A stretch of DNA of 64,000 nucleotides. Origin: Pogonophryne albipinna. Lineage: Eukaryota > Chordata > Actinopteri > Perciformes > Artedidraconidae. This document shows positions 24,841 through 33,798 of this stretch, one piece after another (position 1 is the first letter of the stretch; each line of letters opens with the position of its first letter). Location of the stretch: assembly GCA_028583405.1 (NCBI GenBank), contig CM053260.1:21638569-21702568 (forward strand). Reading direction: 5' to 3'. A program made the translations under genes and the position numbers. The notes beneath the pieces are model-generated. The model had not been told where the DNA came from. It worked only from the letters and a program-made list of their open reading frames with translations, and did no database searches.

Positions 24841-25103
24841 ACACTAGTTGTTCACACTAATTATAATATTATCACTTAATATTAGCAAATTCTATTTTAT
24901 TTTTTAAAACATATTGATGTAAATACATACACATATCGATTTGTTGTATAAATATTGCAAATCAAAACCTTTATTCACTAATAATTACCAAAAATCGTAG
25001 TTCTATCTCCTGTTATCATTGCATTCACATTGCCCGCCATGAACTTCCGTGGAACGATCCTCGTCTACATGAACCACGTGACGATAACCGTTTTTGGACT
25101 TCC

Positions 25104-25175
25104 GTTGTCGTAACTCTTCTATCTATATGGCGCTGGCCCAGACCAGCGCCATATAGATAGAAGAGTTACGACAAC
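25104..25175. repeat. Perfect 32-bp inverted repeat around the octamer GCCCAGAC
   Basis: Positions 25104-25135 are the exact reverse complement of 25144-25175, separated only by GCCCAGAC (25136-25143). The arms are the terminal inverted repeats of two P-like elements facing each other. Confidence 0.95.
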
Positions 25176-25748
25176 AAATCGATATATGTATGTATTTACA
25201 TCAATATGTTTTAAAAAATGTGCTAATATTAAGTGATAATATTAGGATTAGTGTGAACAACTAGTTTACATGTTAGGCTAACAGTGCCTTGGTTAAAGAG
25301 CCTGTTGCTGTTTATTTATAGCTTTGAATTCTTTAAAACCAATATTATCTTCTTAAACTTGTATGGTAGTGAGGAGCATCACTTTCTAATGTTTATTGAT
25401 ATATTTAGAGGGAGGGGATCTAAAGTAATGCTTTAAAATTCAGATTAGATTAATTTCTACCATTTTCTTAAATTCATGGTAGTTTCAGTAATCCCATGGT
25501 AATTGAAGACACAAGTTATCTAAATGACTAATGTCATCTTTATGGCTTTCAGAAAGGACAGGAGACCGACAGGTGACTATCAAAGGACTAGCAGCAGCAG
25601 CATGATGATGATGTTAAATGTGTTGTTTTCGGAACATCCATTGCAAATACATGGAATTCAATAAACATTGAATAGCATATCATGCTGTTTGTCTGTGCCT
25701 TTTCCTCCGTGTTGTCCTGGTTTGCTGTGCTGCCTCCTAGTCACCACC

Positions 25749-25898
25749 ATGGTTTGCTGTGCTGCCTGGGGATGCTCCAATCGCTCAGAGAAAGGAGTAC
25801 GAATGTACGGCTTCCCCACTGACACAGAGCGGAGGAAAAAATGGCTGGCTCAAGTCAGCAGGAGCAATTTCACGACCAACAGCAAAAAAATATGTGAT
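25749..25898 (+). CDS. THAP-domain exon (N-terminal), incomplete protein
   Basis: The ATG at 25749 lies in a strong Kozak context (CACCATGG) and opens 50 codons starting MVCCAAWGCSNRS. They contain the first half of a C2CH THAP zinc finger: paired Cys near residues 3-9, the aromatic/Pro core MYGFPTDTERRKKWLAQVSR, and a final ICD where the family normally continues with the zinc-binding C-x2-H-F. The exon ends in phase 0 at a GT donor (25899), exactly where THAP first exons commonly end. The second half (Cys-His, AVPTIF box) is not found downstream in the window. The exon sits inside the P-like transposon, so it is more likely a transposase N-terminus than a host THAP gene. Without later exons the protein is incomplete. 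Confidence 0.7.
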
Positions 25899-26202
25899 GT
25901 AATTATATGCAAACACTGCATTTGCACTTTTTCACAAAACGAAAACCACACCATTGGGAAAGCTTAATGTTTTGTTTAATACAAAAAAACAGGGAAAGGC
26001 TTGAAAAACACAGAGTTGAGACTCAGGGTGCAGGGTGAGGGTCTCAATGCAGGTATTCAGGCTCCATTGAATCCCCCTCTGGTTCTTGTGCTGAAAGAGG
26101 GAGTAACAGACAGGAGAAAGGGTTATACACACCTATATAGCACACCTATTGGATGGGAAATTGCCTTGGGGAGATAAGGTGTTTACTTATATATATATAT
26201 AT

Positions 26203-27137
26203 TAGTGCTGTCAAAATTATCGTGTTAACGGCGGTAATTAATTTTTTGAATTAATTGCGTTAAAATATTTAACGCATTTAACGCATGTGCAGAATGGCCC
26301 GCCCCAGTGGCAGCGCCAGGGTATGGCTGGGGTAGGCTACACCCATACCAAGAAATGGCTTAGCCCCACCATGAAAAATGATGTTAAAGTAAGCAAAATA
26401 AAGTCCGCCAACTCGCGCGGAGTAAATTGCACAGACAGCAGTTAGTAAGATTGATTTCAGAAGCCACTTGTCTGGAAATACCGAAGACCAGAAACGGTTT
26501 TGAAAACTTTTGTCACGTAGTGATCGTCTTCTCAATAGAACATCTTTGATAATGTCGGTGTTGTTGCAGGAAGTCCCGACGGAGAATACTTTTGCTGTAG
26601 TACAGGGGTGCACATAACTGGTACGCAGGTTATGTGCGTAATCTGAAACTTGTGTCACAAAGCGCATTTGCGTACCGACGTACTTGTGAAGCTTTTCCAG
26701 AAGGCGGTTAGATCACCGGACGACAGAGTCGGTCTCCGTGTGCACAGACAGGGCTGCTGTTAACGTCGGTCTGTACAACGGAATTGTACCAAAATTACGC
26801 CAACCGGCTGCGGAGGGAGACTTCCCCCCCCCCCCCTTCACTGGAGAACTGCGCTAAAACAGCTGATCACAACGTTCGCACTCTGTGGTCACAAAGTACT
26901 CCACTAGCCGCCGCCCCCCAGTCGACTTTCCTGAAGTACTCCCCCGTTATAATAAACATAGATACTGTATGTTAAATGGATATATCCGCCTTCTTTCATT
27001 TATCTTTCCATTCCCACAACAATATACATAAATAAATGGCATATTTTGGACATAGTTCGAATGGTGATTAATCATGATTAATTAATTTTTAAGCTGTGAT
27101 TAATCTGATTAAAAATTGTAATCGTTTGACAGCCCTA
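26203..27137. mobile_element. Nested DNA transposon with TAGGGCTGTCAAA ends, probably hAT-type
   Basis: The left end is TAGTGCTGTCAAAATTATCG; the right end in reverse complement is TAGGGCTGTCAAACGATTAC. Both subterminal regions are rich in TTAATTAA-like motifs and the element sits in a TATATATA tract, compatible with an 8-bp duplication but not proof of one. It contains no transposase. Inside are further terminus-like pieces: CAGTGGCAGCGCCAGGG near 26306 and CAGGGGTGCACATAACTGG at 26603, suggesting additional nested or chimeric hAT fragments. Confidence 0.65.
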
Positions 27138-27212
27138 ATATATATATATAATACAGTGATAGAATACATGTTTAGTATGCTTACTTATATAAAACAGTAG
27201 TATTAAACTTAC

Positions 27213-27273
27213 CTTGTGTTTTCACTCTCACTTAAGTCCCTCTCCCTTTGCCATCAATCCAAAATCAGCTGAG
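27213..27273 (-). other. Possible minus-strand exon in the P-like element
   Basis: On the minus strand a TTGCAG acceptor precedes 27273 and a CACAAG|GTAAGT donor follows 27213. A second minus-strand donor (AAAG|GTAAGA) sits at 27661/27660, just inside the right terminus. They look like a 5' leader exon and a second exon of a transcript running leftwards. The ATG in this exon opens only eight codons before a stop. Suggestive only. Confidence 0.25.
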
Positions 27274-27839
27274 CTGCAACATTATACAGACCGGTAATAA
27301 TCAACATAATCACAAGGACACAATATGGCTCTGCTAAAAACACTCACTCTTACACGCACCAAAGTTATATTTATCTAATATTTAACTCCCTCCACCCCCG
27401 CATACAATCCCGTTTAGAAGCCCCTCTTCTCTAATTCAACAACGTTGGACGAAATGACATTAAGAGAACGGAATTTACAATTAAAAGGCTGTTCAACGTG
27501 TGTTGCTAACTTGATTCGGTATAGCTTAATCTGTTATCTGTAAACGTTCCCTAAATCTACTAATTTAGGGATAATCCACTGACATCCTTTAATACACATG
27601 TTAATTTGAATCAGATGTACTGATAATATCCGCAATATAAATCTTTAAACTTCTTCTTACCTTTAAAAGTCCGTCACGAACGGTCTATTATGCTGCAACT
27701 CTATAGCTCTGCTAGCCTTGGCGCTAACTTCCGGGGAACGATTGAGAGGCTCCACGATCCGCCATTGCTGTAAAAAAAGTGGTCCATTGGAGTGAACGGA
27801 GATGACGTAACTCTCAGTCTATATGGCGCTGGCCCAGAC

Positions 27840-28774
27840 TAGTGATGTTACGTATTGCGCCGAGGCTTCGGAGCGTGTGTCGAGTAATCCCCGAAGCTTT
27901 TTGTGAAGCATATATCGAGGCTTGTATCGTTTTGGGCCAGTGACGTCATCGATGACAAACGAAGCCTCGCTGCCTGTCGATACCACGTGACTGCTTCACG
28001 AAGCGATTCAGATCGGTTGAACCGTTGAATCACAACGCTCATACCCATGGATGTATACTAAGAACCATATTACCCCTCCTGTACCCGGGCCCGGTGACAC
28101 GATGGAATCAAGAGAGCTCAGACCCTCACTCATATAGAGGTCGGAACATGTCATAAGTATAAATAGATACAAGCATAAATAAATGTAGGAATAAAAACAT
28201 CAATAAATACAGGAATACATATGTTGCAGTGTTTTCAGGGAGCTTTAGTGTGTGTGCTGTGGCTCAGCTGGAAAGCAGTTGACTCATGACCGCAGGGTCC
28301 CTGGTTCAACAACTGAACAATACGTATTTTTTGTTGTTTATAAAAGCTACAGCTAAATGAGATAATGTAGTTAACAAATGTATTCTTTGATATGGTTTAG
28401 CCTTTCTCAGGCTACAACATGGTTACGTTTATGAATATTATTAAGGAATACAAATCCCTCTTTGCAATGTTTACCAGCCTCCTTAGGATTTTCAATCACA
28501 ATCATTAAACTGGAATAAATACAATATTGTTAACATGAAAATATGATTTAATGTTCGTTGTTTAGAGTTATTCTAAGGCTTTACTCTTTGGGAACTCGGT
28601 ATGAGATAGAGCACACTGTTGAGATGTCCAATCTGCCTGTTTTACACACTTTGACCAACAGGGGGGTTTGTGTTCAAATGAAGCCCATGATGAAGCCTCA
28701 TGAGATGAACCTTTTTGTGAACCAATTGGCTGGAAAGCTTCAAAGCTTCATAAGGCTTCATCTCGCCATCACTA
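27840..28774. mobile_element. DNA transposon with TAGTGATG ends inserted at the P-like element's target octamer
   Basis: The ends are TAGTGATGTTACG (left) and, reverse-complemented, TAGTGATGGCGAGATGAAGCC (right). It is flanked by exact copies of GCCCAGAC (27832-27839 and 28775-28782). No transposase frame. Subterminal GAAGC/CGAGGC motifs recur. Near 28260 is a tRNA-like stretch (GTGGCTCAGCTGG and GGTTCAAC) that may be a SINE head. The superfamily is not settled; an 8-bp duplication fits hAT or P. Confidence 0.65.
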
Positions 28775-28935
28775 GCCCAGACCATAGATGTATCCGGTTA
28801 TCCGGTTATTTTTATTTTGAAATTCAGTTCCTGACGGACGCCAAAAAAAAACGAGATTATGGAATTAAACCAATAAATAAAAGCAAGAATAATTGTGTGT
28901 TATTGGTGAGTAAATAACAGTGTGTTATTTTGAAA

Positions 28936-29304
28936 AGAATAACAAATTAGAAGGAATTTTTTTTTTTTTAAATACAGATTTCAGTATTCTGAGGCTCTGA
29001 GCCCCATTTCTTTTCCTCACAGACGGCAATAAAAGTCCGAAATTATACAATTTAAAATAAAAGCAATAATTGTGGCTTGATATTGAGTAAGAATATGTTT
29101 TTATGAACCACACAGCTTCCGGTCTTCCACGACCCGACCGGAGAAAAAGACGTGCTGCAGGCACGAAACACATTACCAGTAGAAATACATTGCTTTTAAA
29201 ATCGTGCTGTGCAACACGAAAAAAAGGGGAAAATCGTGTTGGTGAACACGAATCAATAGATGAAAAATCGTGTTGGTGAACACGAAATGCCATGAGACTG
29301 GGTT
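28936..29304 (-). repeat. Truncated copy of the TTTCGTG long-TIR repeat family
   Basis: In inverted orientation it matches the element at 56144-56613: shared blocks for the AGCTTCCGGTCTTCCACGAC region, the CGTGTTGGTGAACACGAAT terminal repeat and the GGGGCTCCGAG-like region. The terminal motif CGTGTTGGTGAACACGAA is duplicated at 29239 and 29269. Only one end is complete. Confidence 0.65.
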
Positions 29305-31263
29305 GTTTGGTGTTGGTGACGTGTAGTGTGCGAGACCAGAGATGCAGTTCATTGAGCGGTTTCACACACTAATAAGTGTTACTTCACAGTTTTATGACAA
29401 ACTGTGACTTTTTTTACTTGGAAATTATTTTTTAAGATTGACAAACATGTGTAATTCGTGGCACAATTCAAACGGGATCGAAAGATAAATGTTCTCTCGC
29501 CATTGACTTCAATACATAATTTTTCCGAAATAAGGTCCCATGGAGTTCCACCAGAAAGGGAGCGACTTCGGCTCTCTATACAGCCTGATCACATAGCTTA
29601 ATATTTTGCTCAAATCAAAACCTATCCTGCCGATGTAGTGGGGCTCTCTAAATCCTGCTTTTGTTCCACTTTGACCGGTAGAATATATGATGGAAAACAT
29701 TTAAGATATTTTGTTAAAATACCTACAAAGACATTTGTTGAGTTGGACACAGGTAACATACATAACTGACTTGGGCTTTGACTGAAATCAAAAGTATTCA
29801 TTTTACATTGATTTAGACTAGCTAAACGGACAGCTTTTGAAAGTGCCTTAAGTGCCAATTTCGACAAAAGTGACTGCTTTTGAGCAAGGACTACCAGTAC
29901 TAAAAGGAATATGAGAACAAAATAAAGTTACATGCCTAACCCGAAAGCTAGTACTAAGCATTTGTCAAATCAAATAGCAAAGACACATACGACAGATTGT
30001 GTATTGACTTTGAAGAGAAGTAGGATAAGTACAGCTGATGCTATGACTTTTGACAGTGAGGAGCTTTTTGCAGAACAGACAGATGTGAGCAGCCTAGGTG
30101 TGAAAGTGGACACAAAGAGCTGCTGGTACACAGCGAAGACTCCAGTCAAATCACTCAGCTCATGGCAGCCTTTCCTGTCTCCATCTATTGAGTGGAGAGT
30201 GAGAGGCGCCTGGGCTGCCTCAGTAACTGTGGGATCAGGTGGCTGTTCCTCCCCGGGCCATTCGATCCTGTCCCGCCATCCTTCCTCCCTCTCCTCTCCT
30301 ACAACTGATCAGCATGCACGCTGTCGCACGCTCTTCCCCTGCCAAGAAGAGTGAGGGCGAGGATACTCTGTAATCTATGGCTGCCATGATGACTTTGAGG
30401 AGTGCAGTTGTCACCTCCCATTCCCTCTCAGCTCTCACCTCACCCTCTTCCCCACTGCCATAATCCTGGAGCTGTCACTGGGCAGAGAGTAATGCTCGGA
30501 CTGGCGAGAGGGTATTTTGTCATAGAGATGAAAAGGGTGAGAAAAGAATGTGGGCAGCGGGAGGCCTATACATTTGTTTTATTGCATAGCAGGGAGGCGC
30601 TTCTGTGCAGCACATGCTTTTAATTAATGATACCCCCACATGACCCAGCGCTACTCTGCGCTGTACGTCCAACAGCCGGTGTGCCCTCAGTGTCAGAGAG
30701 CCGCCCGCGCACTGCATGGTGCATCCATCCTTAAAGTGAGCACAATTTACAGCTGCAATATTAGCCCATAATTCTCAGTAGGTTCATCCCTTTAGTTTTT
30801 ACAAGTTTATACAAAAGCATCACCATGCTGAGAAAATTACTTTTGTTTCTAAGAGGCAAGTTCTGTAAAAGTGGGGCTTTGACCGAGATTTCAGTCAGAT
30901 TCGACTTGTTATAATAATAATTACCTGTACATTTCCTTGAATGTAATTATCGAAGAACCACGGGGCAATGTATGTCCAATATTTACTCTTTTTCTAACAC
31001 TTGGGAGTATTGAACCAAAGACTGACAACTTTCCCAAAATAAGGACAATCTAGGACGTATGTTCAAGCAGTTTATTGCAAAACACATTTGTGTTAAGCTG
31101 CATCCTCTAGAAGCAGAGTAATATGATAGGACTGAACGCAGGACTTTCACCTAGGTGACCAGTATTCATTTCCAATGTGAAACCAGAAAGTCAATGTCAT
31201 TTCTTTTAAATAATGCACGTAGGTTACCTTAATTAACTCACTTAACTTGCGTCAAAAAAGTAA
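29305..31263. other. Non-coding DNA, no gene seen
   Basis: A 140-codon plus frame at 29932-30354 has no recognisable domain and no clear splice sites. Nothing else supported. Confidence 0.35.
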
Positions 31264-32099
31264 AGGTCCCATGACATGGCCATTTCTACTGATCAGAATT
31301 CCATTGTTGAGGTCTACTAGAATAGATTTACATTGTTCAATGTTCCAAAATCACATTGGTTTCTCATACAGCATCTCTGTATAGTATGTGTATTCACTCT
31401 CTGTCCTAAACGGCTTGTTGGAGCTCCTGCCCCCCCCCCCCTACCTGTGAACCCACTGTGCTCTGGTCAGCTCGCCCACTCTGTTCTGATGAGTCCACCA
31501 CCGTTACAGCGGAACATCAGTGATTATGTGTTACAATGGCGTTTGTTAGCAACCAGGAAATGACACCAGTAATGACAAACAGATGAGAATGCTGCGTGGG
31601 GGGTGCCATGTTGGCGGGACGTTGCGGGGCTCGCTGCTCCGCCCTTTGAGGCTCGAGGAGCGGACAGTGTGAGGTGGATTACTGGTGTCGTTTCCTGGTT
31701 GCAGCCAGGCTGTGAGTGTGTGTGTGTGTGTGCGGAGATCCGCGGCTGAGAAAAAAATTAAAGGCTGAGTGACTGTGTGTCTGTGTGTGTGTGTGTGAGG
31801 AGCTCCGCGGATTGGTCCAACGTCACGATGACCATTACGTCACTATGACCGTTACGTCACTATGACCGTTACGTCACTATGACCGTTACGTCACTATGAC
31901 CAGGAAGAAAAATTGGAAAAAGAAAAATCTCCAACGAGGCGTTCTGGGGCAGCATAGACAGGTCTTTTCTGTGTTAGAGTTTTACTCCCTACAGGGTGTA
32001 CTTTGAGGGTTTGTGACTCTGCAGACCGTTTACATGCAGAAAAAGCTACATAACACACAAGGGGACGGGTAATAACCGGAAAAGCAAGACATGGGACCT
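31264..32099. mobile_element. TIR element (AGGTCCCATG ends, TTAA-like target)
   Basis: The left end AGGTCCCATGACATGG and the reverse-complemented right end AGGTCCCATGTCTTGC form imperfect inverted repeats. It is flanked by GTAA (left, one mismatch to TTAA) and TTAA (right). It is related in layout to the TTAA-flanked MITEs at 41.6, 43.1 and 46.9 kb. No transposase. It contains the CRE-like tandem repeat at 31827. Confidence 0.5.
31827..31901 (+). repeat. Tandem 17-bp repeat with CRE-like motifs (4.4 units)
   Basis: Four consecutive units of TATGACCGTTACGTCAC (the first with GATGACCATT) plus a partial fifth. Each unit carries TTACGTCA, one mismatch from the palindromic CRE TGACGTCA bound by CREB/ATF factors. 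A further CGTCAC precedes the array. Confidence 0.9.
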
Positions 32100-32103
32100 T
32101 TAA

Positions 32104-33049
32104 CATAAAATGTAAACAACGGTACTTATTTTGAACAAAATCGTCTTTTATTTCTTCTACCAAGTTATTTAGCCTCAACCAACAAAAACTTGGACATGTT
32201 GACAACGTGGGCCTTTCGTACACTCCTATGACTTTGAGAATAATTGAAAAACGCCCTGTTCTGTCGTTCAGCTACGTTGATGACATGTTGCTTTATCTTC
32301 AGAACTCTGTTATCATAAAACTATACTTTTGACCATACAATGTGGAATGCATTGTGAATTCATAGCTGCTTGTCAGAAAGGATATGAAAAATACATGGGA
32401 CTCAGGTAGGAAAAGTGCAGGCTAACATCAAAGCCATCACACAAAAGACAGGAAGAGCACCCACATGAAACATTGATGAGGCACTTAAAACTAAGATTAA
32501 AAAGGTAGAGAGGAAAACAAAAAGGAATCTTTTAAAACTCATCATAAACAATAGAGGGGCTCCGCTTTCACAAGAGAACTCCTGAAATATAGATAACTGG
32601 CTTTGCGACCTAGAATGACCGGCTAGCTGAACCAAGTCTGTCTTTGTCCGCTGTGATGGGCCTTGATAGTGGGTCATGTATTATGGATGCGATAGTTGGA
32701 AGTTGGCAGAGTTCCCTGCCCTTCACTGTTTTATTAATCCCTTAACATTTGATTTTAGACCTTTGAGCTGGGATCCTTTTGTGTTTTTGAGAGGTTGCAT
32801 TGGTAAAAATGTGTGACAATTAAGGAGGATGTTTTTGCTGTGAATCGATGTCAGAAGAAGTATATCTGCGCCTTGCAGAGCAGCAAAAGCTTTTCAAACA
32901 ATTAGAAAAGTCGGCCATTGATTGATCTCTTTGTATGAGTCTCTGTTGGCATAAGACAGAGGCTATATTGCTGCAAGGGGCTTCTTTTAAAGTGTTCAGA
33001 CAGTTTGGTGCCTGGAGTGTGAAATCTGTGATATCAATACTGAAATCGG

Positions 33050-33051
<2 letters not shown>
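32104..33051. other. Non-coding DNA, no gene seen
   Basis: No recognised exon, transposon end or tandem repeat between the TIR element and the CT microsatellite. Confidence 0.4.

Positions 33052-33093
<42 letters not shown>
33052..33093 (+). repeat. (TC)21 microsatellite
   Basis: An uninterrupted CT/TC dinucleotide run of about 42 bp. The Arg/Glu-repeat frame on the minus strand is an artefact of it. Confidence 0.95.
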
Positions 33094-33096
<3 letters not shown>

Positions 33097-33347
33097 TAAA
33101 GGAGACAGCCCCAGATCTGTGCCTTGACTTCAATTGCTTGCTTATCAGTCTCACTATTCATAGTCTGTTTGAATTGCTTTAACAGTGAAACACAGAAGCA
33201 ACTATTTCCTGATCAAAATTACGAGGTTATTGAGAGTTTTATCACGCTCCCAAATGTTTCTGGGATTGCAAAGTGGGTCCATCATTTAAATACAGACTCA
33301 GGCCCATGCCCAATCCGCTCCCTACACCCTACCCCTACACCCTGTCA

Positions 33348-33541
33348 TGTTATTCAATAATACACGTGAGTTCAACTGTCACAATTACGTGTCTCTTTAT
33401 TGGTAGCCCACATGCTAGAACACACCTAGCTCACATGCTCCGTTACCATAACATGTCCTCTGCCTATGACGTCAATCAACCGTGCCCGTAAGGCTTCACT
33501 CCTATTGGCTAACACACACACAGATATACAATAACACCACA
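33348..33541 (-). repeat. 3' LTR of the gypsy element
   Basis: 194 bp, starting TGTGGTG and ending ATAACA on the minus strand (TG...CA). It contains a CCAAT motif, the perfect palindromic CRE TGACGTCA (33467-33474) and an AATAAA poly(A) signal (complement of 33396-33401). Identical to the copy at 37827-38020. Confidence 0.92.
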
Positions 33542-33552
33542 TCTCCCTTTTT
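33542..33552 (-). other. Polypurine tract
   Basis: On the minus strand AAAAAGGGAGA lies directly against the start of the 3' LTR, the expected place for the primer of plus-strand DNA synthesis. Confidence 0.85.
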
Positions 33553-33798
33553 ATGAATCAATGGGTAGACTGCCATTGACTCCACAGACCTTAGAGGATT
33601 ATTCTGCCTCTGTAGGGAGGAAGGTCTGTTCCTATCTGAACCAGATATAAAATAACAGTTAACTCCAGACCGTCATGAACTAAATGTAACCTATGATATT
33701 TTGTGTATTACACAACATTAATGCACAACATTACTAATAACCAGTTTTTTTACTCTCTTATAAAACTCTCTATAATATCTCTTAGGCTTCTGGTTTGT

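Larger units (their letters stand above)
23579..25135 (-). mobile_element. Inverted partial copy of the P-like transposon, interrupted by hAT material and truncated by the gap
   Basis: Read on the minus strand from 25135, it begins with the same 32-base terminus as the element at 25144 (CAGCGCCATATAGATAGAAG and on), then parallels it in two blocks: 24844-24953 against 25175-25265, and 23579-23760 against 25403-25582. Between the blocks are a hAT-like insertion (23761 to about 24843) and about 150 bp of unique sequence, part of which (about 25033-25055) resembles the right subterminal region of the downstream element. The copy runs into the assembly gap, so its far end and any THAP exon are unseen. 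Confidence 0.7.
25144..27831 (+). mobile_element. P-element-like DNA transposon carrying a THAP exon
   Basis: The left terminus is CAGCGCCATATAGATAGAAG and the right terminus, in reverse complement, CAGCGCCATATAGACTGAGA: 14 identical bases, then an imperfect match to about position 30. Both ends abut the octamer GCCCAGAC (25136-25143 and 27832-27839). Terminal repeats of about 30 bp starting CA, an 8-bp duplication close to the known P-element target consensus GGCCAGAC, and an internal exon coding for a THAP DNA-binding domain together point to the P superfamily (relatives: Drosophila P, vertebrate THAP9). Only the first THAP exon is visible and no catalytic domain is seen, so this copy is non-autonomous. 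A 935-bp element is nested at 26203-27137. The right half has minus-strand splice-like signals. Confidence 0.65.

Noticed and set aside
29932..30354. 140-codon plus-strand frame
   Set aside because: No recognisable motif or homology by eye, Ser/Thr-rich low-information composition, no supporting splice signals.
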